Notes: generated by a model not told the origin, from the sequence alone. A DNA stretch of 64,000 nucleotides from an uncultured Lachnospiraceae bacterium (GCA_934402055.1 CAKRTC010000006.1:1-64000), one strand, 5' to 3'. Shown: positions 1-8,698, counted from the stretch's first letter. Numbers and translations are program-made.

Positions 1-270
1 AGCATTTTGAGATGTGCACTGCTCGTAAGCAAGAAGAGCAAAGGTGCGAAGCACGTACATCGACGAACGCGAAGCGTTTGGAGATGGCATTGCTCGCAAG
101 AGTTAAGGCAGTGCATGAATAATTCAACCGCTTGCGGATTGAATTATATCGTGAGGATTTTATAGTGCGAAGCACGTACATCGAGAAATGCGAAGCATTT
201 TGAGATGTGCACTGCTCGTAAGCAAGAAGAGCAAAGGTGCGAAGCACGTACATCGACGAACGCGAAGCGT
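1..270. repeat. Intergenic repeat block of GCGAAGC mini-hairpins
   Basis: Positions 1-77 recur without mismatch at 194-270 (period 193). The block contains six complete 11-nt mini-palindromes of the form NNGCGAAGCNN at 44-54, 67-77, 165-175, 188-198, 237-247 and 260-270, plus the end of a seventh at 1-5. The outer dinucleotides differ between copies (GT/AC, AC/GT, AT/AT) but always stay complementary. A separate hairpin lies at 119-147 (ATAATTCAA paired with TTGAATTAT around CCG/CGG). No coding potential was seen. The function is unknown; it resembles a dispersed repetitive extragenic palindrome family. Confidence 0.8.
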
Positions 271-297
271 CATCCCCTTTTTTGGAAGGAGTTCACC

Positions 298-1122
298 ATG
301 TCATACGAATACATCCAATACAAAGAAAGTGCAGACTACATCACATCAAAATTAGGAACTTTTAAACCGGAGATACTCATCATACTCGGATCTGGACTCG
401 GCTTCCTCGGAGATGAGGTTGAACAGCCTGTATATATTCCATATGGTGAGATACCTCATTTCAAGACATCCACGGCACCGGATCATATAGGCAGATTTGT
501 CTGCGGAGTGTTATGCGGCAAGAGAGTCGCCGTTATGCAGGGAAGACTCCACTGCTATGAGGGATACTCCGTGCAGGATGTTTCATATCCGATAAGAGTC
601 ATGAGACTTGTCGGGGCTGATAAGGTAGTGGTTACAAATGCCGCAGGCTGTGTCAACACCGAATGGAAGGTCGGAGACATCATGCTTATAAATGATCATA
701 TCAGATTGTTTGGATTCGGACCTTTGAACGGAGCCAATATACCGGAGTTTGGTCCGAGATTTAACGATATGACAGATGTCTACAGCAAAGAATACAGAAG
801 CATGGCTCATGAAGAGGCCGATAAGATCGGAGTAACATTAAGAGACGGTGTATATATGTACTTCCCGGGACCTTCCTATGAGACTCCTGCGGAGGTAAGA
901 GCAGCACGTATACTCGGTGCCGATGCTGTGGGTATGAGTACTGTGCCGGAGATGACAGTTGCCGCACATGCGGGAATGAAGTCAGTCGGACTTGCACTTA
1001 TGACAAATATGGCCGCAGGTGTAACAGGCTGTAGTCTCTCCGAGGGAGAGGTTGCACGTACGGCTGCAATGACGGCTGAGAGTTTTTCAAAGCTTTTGAG
1101 AGCGATAATAACACGTATGTGA
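298..1122 (+). CDS. punA: Purine nucleoside phosphorylase (trimeric PNP family)
   Basis: Phosphorolysis of inosine/guanosine to base plus ribose-1-phosphate in purine salvage. The ATG at 298 is chosen because GGAAGGA (284-290) sits just upstream; the frame extends further 5' only into repeat DNA. The 274-residue length fits the trimeric PNP family. Motifs visible: ILGSGLG near residue 27 (phosphate-binding loop), GRLHCYEGYS, TNAAGCVN and GPSYETPAEVRAARILGADAVGMSTVPE-type purine-site segments (the Glu and the TVPE region are typical). It is followed after one base by alaX, so the two are probably co-transcribed. The gene symbol could equally be given as pnp or deoD-like; family assignment is firm. 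Confidence 0.93.
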   Translation: MSYEYIQYKESADYITSKLGTFKPEILIILGSGLGFLGDEVEQPVYIPYGEIPHFKTSTAPDHIGRFVCGVLCGKRVAVMQGRLHCYEGYSVQDVSYPIRVMRLVGADKVVVTNAAGCVNTEWKVGDIMLINDHIRLFGFGPLNGANIPEFGPRFNDMTDVYSKEYRSMAHEEADKIGVTLRDGVYMYFPGPSYETPAEVRAARILGADAVGMSTVPEMTVAAHAGMKSVGLALMTNMAAGVTGCSLSEGEVARTAAMTAESFSKLLRAIITRM

Positions 1123-1123
1123 T

Positions 1124-2314
1124 ATGACAGATAGATTATATTATAAATCGGCATATATGAAAGAATTTGATGCCGAGGTAACAGCTTGTACAGAGGATAA
1201 GGACAGGTATCTGATCAGACTTGATCGTACAGCCTTTTATCCTGAGGGAGGCGGACAGCCTGCGGATAATGGCAAGCTGTTTATTAAGGAGGATTCATGT
1301 GGCTCGGATACGGAAGTATCCGAGCCTATAGATGTTTTTGATGTTCATGAGCGTGAAGGCGAGATCTTTCATTACTGTAATAAGTCTATAGAACCCGGAA
1401 CAAAGGTCCATGGTGTTATAGACTGGGACAGGCGTCTCGACCATATGCAGCAGCATTCCGGAGAACATATAGTAAGCGGGATGATCTGCGAGGCTTTTCA
1501 TTGTGATAATGTCGGCTTTCATATGGGTAAGGACATAGTTACAATAGATTATAATGCAGATATCGGTTTTGAAGAACTTAAGACTGTCGAGGATAGGGCA
1601 AATGCGTATATCCGCGAGGATCATGAGTTCACGGAACATTGGTATAAGGCTGATGAGCTTAAAGACATAGAATATCGCAGCAAGAAGGAGCTGACGGGAG
1701 ATGTGCGTATAACATCATTTCCGGGAGCGGATATCTGCGCCTGCTGCGGCACGCATCTTGCAAGAAGCGGTGAGGTAGGACTTGTCAAATTCCTTTCTGC
1801 CGTAAGCTTCAGCAAGGGTACGCGTATCGAACTTCTCTGCGGCAAGAGAGCCTTTGATTTTCTTAGCATGAGCCATGATAGAAATGCAGCCATAGCCAAA
1901 GCGATGGCAACAAGTGTGGACAAGACTTATGATGTCTACATGAAGCAGAGAGCCGAGCTCAGCGAGGCAAACTACAGGAGCGGAGAGCTGGAGAAGCTCT
2001 ATGCGGCTGAGCTTGCAAAGCAGTATGCAGGCAAGGATAATGTACTTATCTTTAATGAGATATTATCACTAAACGGTATCAGGGCGCTCTGTGCAATGCT
2101 TGCAGATATATGCGGAGGATATGCGGCAGTCTTCGGAGGAAAGAACGGAGATTACAGATACGCATTTGCGGCAAAGGATAAGGATATAAGAGCCGAGGTG
2201 AAGCTGCTCAATACCACGCTTAACGGTAAGGGCGGAGGAAGCCAAAGCTTTGCTCAGGGTTTTGTTAAGGCAGAACGAAAAGAGATACAGAAGTTTTTTG
2301 AAGAAAAGATCTAA
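1124..2314 (+). CDS. alaX: Alanyl-tRNA editing protein, AlaX-L type
   Basis: Trans-editing enzyme that hydrolyses Ser (or Gly) mischarged on tRNA-Ala. It resembles the editing and C-terminal parts of AlaRS without the aminoacylation domain. The N-terminal beta domain has FYPEGGGQPADNG near residue 40. The editing centre shows HMQQHSGEHIVSG (HxxxH zinc motif) near 105-117 and CCGTHLA near 205 supplying the other metal ligands. The C-terminal DHHA1-like domain ends with KGGGSQSFAQG. At 396 residues it is the long AlaX form. ATG starts one base after the pnp stop with no clear Shine-Dalgarno, suggesting translational coupling. Confidence 0.92.
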   Translation: MTDRLYYKSAYMKEFDAEVTACTEDKDRYLIRLDRTAFYPEGGGQPADNGKLFIKEDSCGSDTEVSEPIDVFDVHEREGEIFHYCNKSIEPGTKVHGVIDWDRRLDHMQQHSGEHIVSGMICEAFHCDNVGFHMGKDIVTIDYNADIGFEELKTVEDRANAYIREDHEFTEHWYKADELKDIEYRSKKELTGDVRITSFPGADICACCGTHLARSGEVGLVKFLSAVSFSKGTRIELLCGKRAFDFLSMSHDRNAAIAKAMATSVDKTYDVYMKQRAELSEANYRSGELEKLYAAELAKQYAGKDNVLIFNEILSLNGIRALCAMLADICGGYAAVFGGKNGDYRYAFAAKDKDIRAEVKLLNTTLNGKGGGSQSFAQGFVKAERKEIQKFFEEKI

Positions 2315-2326
2315 GCAGTTTTGTTT

Positions 2327-3196
2327 ATGGATAGAGAAAATATATATAATCGCGGGGATGAGAAAATCACTACTCGCGAAGGAATTTCGTGTGTGACTTA
2401 TTCGGTATTTGACGATCTGGGATTTATTAAGCATGGATTTGCGCTCAGAAGCGGCGGTGTGAGCAAGGGCTGTTACGAAAGCCTTAATCTGTCATTTACC
2501 AGAGGCGACGTTAAGGAAGATGTTGATGAGAACTTTCGTCGTGTTGCAAAGTTTTTCGGAGAGACACCCGACAATATGGTTTCGGCTTATCAGACTCATA
2601 CCGCAGATGTAATGAGAGTGACGAGACAGGATGCAGGCTGCGGAGTAACAAGGGAGAGATTGTATCCTGATGTTGATGCACTGATAACAGATGATCCGGG
2701 ACTTATGCTTACTACCTCGCATGCAGACTGCACGCCGATTTTCCTTGTGGATCCGGTAAGAAGGGCGATAGGAATGGTTCATTCCGGATGGAAGGGAACT
2801 CTCGACAGGATAGCAGCTAATACTGTAAATGCAATGCGTGCGGAGTTTGGTACAGATCCTCAGGATATAATAGCTGCCATAGGACCTTGCATATGCGGCA
2901 ATTGTTATGAGATAGGTGCGGATGTTGCTGCAATGTTTATATCCAGATACGGAAGCCTTACCTCCTTCAGCGAAGTTAACGGCACGGGAGCTATGTTAAG
3001 ACCACTGGAAAACGGAAAATTTCTGCTTAATCAGAAAGCGGTCAATGTGCGGGTGCTGACAAATGCGGGAGTAAGACGTGAGAATATCACTGTATCCGGA
3101 CTATGTACCTTTGAAAGAGACGATCTGTTCTTCTCACACAGAAAAATGGGAGAAAAACGAGGCAATCTCAGAGGATTTATTGAGATAAGCAAGTAA
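2327..3196 (+). CDS. pgeF: Peptidoglycan editing factor PgeF / polyphenol oxidase (YfiH/LACC1) family
   Basis: Cytosolic protein of the YfiH/DUF152 family; members have been described as purine nucleoside phosphorylase/deaminase-like enzymes and as a factor that keeps wrong amino acids out of peptidoglycan precursors. The family's Cys/His metal site is visible: TSHADCTPIFLVD, GMVHSGWKGT and IGPCICGNCYEIG. Start is uncertain: TTG at 2321 and ATG at 2327 are in the same frame and neither has a good Shine-Dalgarno; ATG is preferred. About 290 residues, slightly longer than usual because of an N-terminal extension before the GFALRSGGVSKG core. It lies 12 bases after alaX. A purine-related role would fit its nearness to the PNP gene, but that is inference. 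Confidence 0.88.
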   Translation: MDRENIYNRGDEKITTREGISCVTYSVFDDLGFIKHGFALRSGGVSKGCYESLNLSFTRGDVKEDVDENFRRVAKFFGETPDNMVSAYQTHTADVMRVTRQDAGCGVTRERLYPDVDALITDDPGLMLTTSHADCTPIFLVDPVRRAIGMVHSGWKGTLDRIAANTVNAMRAEFGTDPQDIIAAIGPCICGNCYEIGADVAAMFISRYGSLTSFSEVNGTGAMLRPLENGKFLLNQKAVNVRVLTNAGVRRENITVSGLCTFERDDLFFSHRKMGEKRGNLRGFIEISK

Positions 3197-3205
3197 GAAG
3201 GCCTT

Positions 3206-3982
3206 ATTACGGATATATTTACAGATAAAAACAAACAAGACCGCCTATACCTTCTGCTGGGAACAGCTCTTATATTAAGCGAATTATGGAAGCAGTACAC
3301 ACTTACTTATATATTGAATAACGGAGCGTATCAATGGAGTTATATCCCGTTTCAGCTGTGTTCAATGCCTATGTATCTGTGTATACTTATCTATGTGTTG
3401 AGGAAAACACGGATGCGGGAAGCTATGATAGGCTTTTTGGCAGATTACAGTCTGATGTCCGGGCTTGTGACCTTCCTTGATACGACAGGCCTCCATTACG
3501 GCTATGCACCGCTTACTATACATTCGTATCTGTGGCATGTGACAATAGCCTGCATAGGTGCTTTTTCCGGAATTTTACTGCATTACAGAGAAAAATATAC
3601 CGATAAAAATGCTTTTTTCGGTCACGGCAGTGAAAAACAAGGTCTTTTGCACAAGGCTTCGGAGGAGGCTCCGAGAGCAAAGACTAAAGAGCGGAAGCGA
3701 GATATTAGGGGAAGAAGCCTCGGGGATTTTGTGCCTGAGACCCTTATCTTCCTTACAGGCTGCATTACAGCCGAGATTATAAATCTAAGCTTTGATAAAT
3801 ATGGTGTGGTTGATATGTTTTATATCAATCCGCATTATTATCTTAATCAAATAGTATTTAATGATCTTACTAAGATCATTCCGAACAATGCGGTAATAGT
3901 ATTGTACATATTATGTGTCATTGCGGCAGCCTTCCTCGTACATCTGGGGTGGATGCTGTTTGACAGAAAAGTAAGGAAATAA
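3206..3982 (+). CDS. YwaF/TIGR02206-like integral membrane protein (start uncertain)
   Basis: Multi-pass membrane protein with five to six hydrophobic segments and the family-like stretch FQLCSMPMYLCILIYVL, a half-conserved H-x-LWH loop (IHSYLWHVT) and a C-terminal helix ending in basic residues. It resembles YwaF/TIGR02206 proteins of unknown function. The only canonical in-frame start is TTG 3314, which would cut away a clear membrane helix (LYLLLGTALILSELW). The frame stays open back to 3197. An ATT at 3206, four bases after AGAAGG (3196-3201), is the best-placed start and is the coordinate given here. A charged insert of about 45 residues (near 120-165 of this model) is rich in Lys/Arg/Glu. 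Family call is moderate; start is a guess. Confidence 0.62.
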   Translation: MTDIFTDKNKQDRLYLLLGTALILSELWKQYTLTYILNNGAYQWSYIPFQLCSMPMYLCILIYVLRKTRMREAMIGFLADYSLMSGLVTFLDTTGLHYGYAPLTIHSYLWHVTIACIGAFSGILLHYREKYTDKNAFFGHGSEKQGLLHKASEEAPRAKTKERKRDIRGRSLGDFVPETLIFLTGCITAEIINLSFDKYGVVDMFYINPHYYLNQIVFNDLTKIIPNNAVIVLYILCVIAAAFLVHLGWMLFDRKVRK

Positions 3983-3984
3983 CA

Positions 3985-4986
3985 ATGAGCAGTATCGGAA
4001 TATTGGGAGCAGGAAGCTGGGGAATGGCTCTGGCAAAGCTGCTGTGTGACAACGGACATAAGGTAAGTGTGTGGACGTATCACAGTGAGAAGCTGAAAGA
4101 GTATAAGCAGACACATAGATATCCTAAGCTGGACTGTGTGCTGCCGGACAGTATCAACTATGAAGCCGACATGGCAAAGTTGTGCAGGAAAAAGGATATC
4201 ATCATGGTAGCGGTACCTTCGGTAAATGTGCGCAGTACCATGCATGAGGCTGCCTCATATATCCCGGATGAGCAGATAATAGTAAGCGTGTCAAAGGGTA
4301 TAGAGCTCTCGAGTCTTATGAATCTTACAGATGTTATCGAGGATGAGATGAGACAGGCAGGCAAGAAGGCAAGGACAGTCGCTTTAAGCGGTCCTACTCA
4401 TGCCGAAGAGGTAGTCAAGAATCTGCCTTGTACCATAGTATCCGCATCACTTGACAGTGCGTCTGCCGGATTCGTTCAGGATGTATTCATGAACAAATAC
4501 ATGAGAGTTTACACCAATGACGATATGAAGGGAGTGGAACTTTGTGGGGCAATGAAGAATATCATGGCTCTTGCTTCAGGTATCTGCAGAGGCTTAGGCT
4601 ACGGAGACAATTCCCGTGCTGCTCTTATAACAAGAGGACTTGCCGAGATGACCAGACTCGGTCTTGCCATGGGCTGTAAGCAGGAGACATTTGCAGGACT
4701 TGCAGGCATGGGAGATCTGATAGTGACTGCAACAAGCGAGCATTCAAGAAATAACAGAGCAGGCTTCTATATAGGACAGGGATATAATGCCGAGGAAGCC
4801 AAGGACAGAGTAGGAATGGTCGTTGAGGGGATAAATGCGATAAAGCCTATACTCAAGCTTGCAGCGAAATATAAGGTGGAACTTCCGATATGTGAGTCTG
4901 TGGATCGTATTGTCAACTACAATGAGGATGCAAGAGAAACAGTAAACAGACTGATGCTTAGAGATAAGAAGAACGAAACGGTTTAA
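3985..4986 (+). CDS. gpsA: Glycerol-3-phosphate dehydrogenase [NAD(P)+]
   Basis: Reduces dihydroxyacetone phosphate to sn-glycerol-3-phosphate for phospholipid synthesis. The N-terminal Rossmann motif GILGAGSWGMALAKLL begins at residue 5; VSVSKGIE, LSGPTHAEEV (catalytic Lys region upstream and substrate loop) and AMKNIMALASGICRGLGYGDNSRAALITRGLAEM are classic GpsA blocks. Length 333 residues is normal. AAGGAA lies about ten bases before the ATG, two bases after the preceding stop. It is followed directly by the GTPase-NYN gene. Its place upstream of cdsA and pyrH suits a membrane-lipid precursor function. Confidence 0.96.
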   Translation: MSSIGILGAGSWGMALAKLLCDNGHKVSVWTYHSEKLKEYKQTHRYPKLDCVLPDSINYEADMAKLCRKKDIIMVAVPSVNVRSTMHEAASYIPDEQIIVSVSKGIELSSLMNLTDVIEDEMRQAGKKARTVALSGPTHAEEVVKNLPCTIVSASLDSASAGFVQDVFMNKYMRVYTNDDMKGVELCGAMKNIMALASGICRGLGYGDNSRAALITRGLAEMTRLGLAMGCKQETFAGLAGMGDLIVTATSEHSRNNRAGFYIGQGYNAEEAKDRVGMVVEGINAIKPILKLAAKYKVELPICESVDRIVNYNEDARETVNRLMLRDKKNETV

Positions 4987-4987
4987 T

Positions 4988-7843
4988 ATGATAAATAACA
5001 ATCACTGCCTTGCATTGCTTGCGCATGTAGATGCTGGCAAGACCACCTTGTCGGAGAGTATATTATTTAATACAGGAAGTATCAGGAAAGCCGGGCGCGT
5101 GGATCATCGCAACAGCTTTCTTGATACCGAGACAGAAGAGCGTGAGAGGGGAATAACCATATTCTCCAAGCAGGCTCTTTTTAACATTGGGAATAGCAGA
5201 TTTACACTTATAGATACGCCGGGACATACGGATTTTTCGGCTGAGACCGAGAGAGTATTGTCGGTCATAGATCTTGCGGTGCTCATAGTGAGTGCGGCAG
5301 ACGGAATACACGGACATGATCTCACTTTATGGAAGCTGACGGAGCTCTATAAGGTACCGACGCTTATATTTGTTAATAAAACGGATCAGCCGGGCACTGA
5401 CAGTGAAAAAGTTCTTGCGGAAATAAAGAAAAATTTCGGAGAAGCCTGTGTGGATTTCAGCATCCTTGATAAGGACGGAAGCTTTGCATTTCCGGATGAA
5501 ACGGAAAAAAATGAATTTTATGAGTCTGTTGCCGTGCTTGATGATGAGGCGACCGAGCATTTTTTTGAGCATGCCAAGCTTGATACATCAGAGATCATAC
5601 GCTTGTTTAAATTGCGAAAGCTTCATCCGGTATGCTTTGGGTCGGCGCTTAAAAACGAGGGAGTGGACAGATTACTGGCACTTATAGAACTCTTAAGTCC
5701 CGCAAGTGAATATCCGGACGAATTTGCGGCCAAAGTGTTTAAGATCACTCATGATCAAAGAGGAAAGCGGCTTACACATATAAGGATATGCGGAGGAGAG
5801 CTTAAGCCAAAGGATGTTGTCAAGCTTAATCACAGAAGCGGGATCGCATCCACAGACGAAAAGATAGACAGGATAGTAGTATATTCTGGAACCAAGGCAG
5901 AGCAGGCAGATAAGGCAGAGGCCGGTATGGCTGTATGCGTGGAAGGACCCGAATCCGCAATGCCGGGAGATACTCTTGGAAATGAACCTCCCGGAAGCGA
6001 AATGCTTATGACACCGCTTTTTACGGCGGGAGTAAGTTCTCCGGATATAGCCGATGTTCATAAGCTCTACAGTCTGCTTAAGGAGATAGAGACCGAGATA
6101 CCGGAGATAAGTGTGGGCTTCAGCGAACATACCAAGGAGATCGGTATTAAGCTTATGGGCGAGATACAGACAGATATCATCAAGTCCATAGTCAGGGAAC
6201 GCTATGATATTGCGCTCAACTTTACGCCAAGCTCCATAGTATATAAGGAGACTATAGCAGCTCCTGTGATATGTGCCGGCCACTTCGAACCGCTCAGACA
6301 CTATGCAGAGGTTCATCTGCTTATGGAACCGGCGGAGAGGGGCAGCGGCATAGAAATAGTGTCACAGCTTAGTGAGGATGTTCTGCCGAGACATTTCCAG
6401 AGACTTATAATGTCCGATATAGCAGAAAAAAAGCATATAGGTGCGCTCTTGGGGGCTGAGCTTACGGATGTGAGGATAAGTCTGATCAACGCAAGGGCGC
6501 ATGAAAAGCATACCGAAGGCGGAGATTTCAGAGAGGCTTCATGGCGTGCGGTAAGATACGGACTTATGAAGTCAAGGGCAGCAGGTACGGCAGTGCTGCT
6601 TGAGCCGTATTATGAATTTGAACTTACAGTACCGGATGCTAATGTCGGAAGGGCTATGAATGATCTTGCAAATATTGCCGAGAGCTTTGAGGGACCGGAG
6701 CTTATGAACGGACAGGCAAGATTTACCGGAAGGGCGGCAGTGTCAAGGATATCTGATTATGCAGCGGAGACTGCGGCATATACAGGAGGATTCGGACGCT
6801 TATCCTTAAGCTTCGGAGGCTACGGAAAATGTATAGATGCAGAAAGTATAGTTGCGGATAAGGGCTATGAGCCGGAGCTTGATCTTGATAATCAGGGCGG
6901 TTCTGTTTTCTGTACTCACGGAGCGGGATACTATGTGCCCTGGTATGAAGCGGACTCGTATTTTCATCTTGACCTTAAGGGAGAAGAGCTGAGCTTAAAG
7001 CGTGCGCTTGATGCGGATAAGACAGAACAGGCTCCCATCGTGGGAAATAGGATAAAACTTATAAAACATTATGATCTGAGCAAATATGCATCATATTATG
7101 ATAATAATTCAGACTATGATATAAAAATATCTGACGTTAGCAAGAGCGGAAAGTCCGCCGTATCGCAAAGCTCATCTAAAAAACAAGACTATCTCGGAGC
7201 CGGATTAAAGGAAGATAAGGAGCTTGAAGAGATATTCTACAGGAGTCTCGGCGGAAACCGCGGCAGAAATGCCGACAAGTCATATGAGAGAACTCACAGA
7301 GCAGGCGATGCGGTAAAAAAGAGTATTAAGGGCAATGCTCCGGGCGAAGACGGACATGTAGAGATAAAGGCGGCAAAGAAACAATATCTCTTGGTGGACG
7401 GATATAATATCATTTTTGCCTGGGAGGAGCTTAACGAGCTTGCCGCTCTCAATATCGATGCGGCGAGAGCTGCGCTTATCGATATACTTGCCAATTATCA
7501 GGGCTTTAAGGGCATGACTCTGATACTTGTATTCGATGCTTACAAGGTGAAGGGCAATCACGGTTCCATAGAAAAATATCACAACATTTATGTTGTATAT
7601 ACTAAGGAAGCTCAGACTGCGGATGCTTATATAGAAAAGACGGTGCATGAGATAGGCAAAAAAGAGAGAGTGACCGTCGCTACCTCGGACGGCCTTGAGC
7701 AGACCATAGTATTCGGTGAAGGAGCGGTAAGAATGTCGGCAAGGGAGCTTTATGAGGATGTTAAGAGCGTACAGATAGATATAAGGCGTGATTACACAGA
7801 TAAAAGTTCGAGACTCCGCAACACACTCGAAAGTTATTTATAA
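4988..7843 (+). CDS. TetM/EF-G-like translational GTPase fused to a Rae1/YacP-type NYN nuclease domain
   Basis: 951 residues. Residues 1 to about 660 form a TetM/TetO-like ribosomal-protection type GTPase: G1 AHVDAGKT (12-19), switch RERGIT (52-57), G3 DTPGH (76-80), G4 NKTD (130-133), then EF-G-like domains II-V. The domain IV tip reads HEKHTEGGDFR (about 503-513) where TetM has its YSPVST loop, so tetracycline protection cannot be assumed. After a polar linker (about 690-790) comes a complete NYN/YacP domain: YLLVDGYNIIFAWEEL (about 798), LVFDAYKV, YTKEAQTADAYIEK, VATSDGLEQ and SARELYEDV, closely like Rae1, the A-site mRNA endonuclease of Bacillus subtilis. Both halves would act at the ribosomal A site. 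Role is inferred: ribosome rescue, mRNA cleavage or drug response. One base separates it from gpsA. Confidence 0.88.
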   Translation: MINNNHCLALLAHVDAGKTTLSESILFNTGSIRKAGRVDHRNSFLDTETEERERGITIFSKQALFNIGNSRFTLIDTPGHTDFSAETERVLSVIDLAVLIVSAADGIHGHDLTLWKLTELYKVPTLIFVNKTDQPGTDSEKVLAEIKKNFGEACVDFSILDKDGSFAFPDETEKNEFYESVAVLDDEATEHFFEHAKLDTSEIIRLFKLRKLHPVCFGSALKNEGVDRLLALIELLSPASEYPDEFAAKVFKITHDQRGKRLTHIRICGGELKPKDVVKLNHRSGIASTDEKIDRIVVYSGTKAEQADKAEAGMAVCVEGPESAMPGDTLGNEPPGSEMLMTPLFTAGVSSPDIADVHKLYSLLKEIETEIPEISVGFSEHTKEIGIKLMGEIQTDIIKSIVRERYDIALNFTPSSIVYKETIAAPVICAGHFEPLRHYAEVHLLMEPAERGSGIEIVSQLSEDVLPRHFQRLIMSDIAEKKHIGALLGAELTDVRISLINARAHEKHTEGGDFREASWRAVRYGLMKSRAAGTAVLLEPYYEFELTVPDANVGRAMNDLANIAESFEGPELMNGQARFTGRAAVSRISDYAAETAAYTGGFGRLSLSFGGYGKCIDAESIVADKGYEPELDLDNQGGSVFCTHGAGYYVPWYEADSYFHLDLKGEELSLKRALDADKTEQAPIVGNRIKLIKHYDLSKYASYYDNNSDYDIKISDVSKSGKSAVSQSSSKKQDYLGAGLKEDKELEEIFYRSLGGNRGRNADKSYERTHRAGDAVKKSIKGNAPGEDGHVEIKAAKKQYLLVDGYNIIFAWEELNELAALNIDAARAALIDILANYQGFKGMTLILVFDAYKVKGNHGSIEKYHNIYVVYTKEAQTADAYIEKTVHEIGKKERVTVATSDGLEQTIVFGEGAVRMSARELYEDVKSVQIDIRRDYTDKSSRLRNTLESYL

Positions 7844-7990
7844 GCAGAGATGTATGTGATATACTCTTAAATAATTCAGCTTGTCCGATATGTGTATAAA
7901 GGCAGCGTGTTTTATGTGTCTTAAGTGTAAAATGTGTATGCGGCAAGACATGATCTCGGACGGTGACATTCTTAAAAGGGGCGTATCTAT
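7844..7990. other. Spacer between the GTPase-NYN gene and pyrH
   Basis: A 147-base gap in an otherwise tight run. It holds the pyrH ribosome-binding site (AAAAGGGG, 7974-7981). I see no convincing -35/-10 pair, terminator or riboswitch, though a promoter for the pyrH cluster could be here. Confidence 0.4.
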
Positions 7991-8698
7991 ATGGGCAAAT
8001 ATAAACGTGTTATGCTCAAGCTCTCGGGAGAGGCTTTGGCAGGCGACAAACATACGGGATTTGATCTTGCAACGGTTGAGGCTGTTGCAAAGGAAGTTAA
8101 GCAGGCGGTAGAAGAGGGAACGGAGATAGCTGTAGTTATAGGCGGCGGTAATTTCTGGAGAGGCCGTACAGGCAATGAGATCGACAGAGTTAAATCGGAT
8201 CAGATCGGTATGCTTGCCACAGTTATGAATGCGCTCTATGTATCGGAGGTATTCAGAACAAACGGAATGCAGACAGCTATATTCGGTGCATTCGAGATAC
8301 CGGGACTTATGCCTATATTCGATAAGGATGCGGCAATGCAGGCACTGTCGGAGAAAAAAGTCGTATTCTTTGCGGCAGGTACCGGACATCCGTACTTCAG
8401 CACAGACAGCGGTACGGCACTTCGTGCTATAGAGATCGAAGCCGACATCATACTTCTTGCCAAGGCTATAGACGGAGTATACGATTCGGATCCCAAGACC
8501 AATCCTGATGCAAAGCGTTTTGACAAGCTTTCCATAAGTGAGGTCGTAGAGAAGCAGCTCCAGGTAATAGATCTTACGGCATCTGTACTCTGCAAGGAGA
8601 ATCATATGCCGCTCGGAGTATTTTCGCTTAACGAGGCGGGTAATATCGCCAATGCCTTAAGCGGCAAGATAGACGGAACAATAGTTACCGCAGATTAA
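7991..8698 (+). CDS. pyrH: UMP kinase (uridylate kinase)
   Basis: Phosphorylates UMP to UDP; amino-acid-kinase fold, hexameric. Opens with the typical KYKRVMLKLSGEALAG; shows VVIGGGNFWRG (phosphate loop), the segment DQIGMLATVMNAL, FFAAGTGHPYFSTDSGTALRAIE and LLAKAIDGVYDSDP. 235 residues is standard. Start ATG 7991 is supported by AAAAGGGG nine bases upstream. First gene of the conserved pyrH-frr-uppS-cdsA-dxr-rseP-ispG-polC order. Confidence 0.97.
   Translation: MGKYKRVMLKLSGEALAGDKHTGFDLATVEAVAKEVKQAVEEGTEIAVVIGGGNFWRGRTGNEIDRVKSDQIGMLATVMNALYVSEVFRTNGMQTAIFGAFEIPGLMPIFDKDAAMQALSEKKVVFFAAGTGHPYFSTDSGTALRAIEIEADIILLAKAIDGVYDSDPKTNPDAKRFDKLSISEVVEKQLQVIDLTASVLCKENHMPLGVFSLNEAGNIANALSGKIDGTIVTAD

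Noticed and set aside
1..270. CRISPR or IS end at the left edge
   Set aside because: The repeats are short palindromes at irregular spacing plus one 193-bp period duplication; no transposase or cas gene is visible in the window.
205..297. N-terminal extension of the purine nucleoside phosphorylase
   Set aside because: The extension is encoded by repeat DNA, and a good Shine-Dalgarno plus the family N-terminus support ATG 298.
4988..7843. Tetracycline resistance gene tet(M)/tet(O)
   Set aside because: The gene sits in a housekeeping operon, has a different domain IV loop and carries a fused nuclease domain; resistance cannot be claimed.
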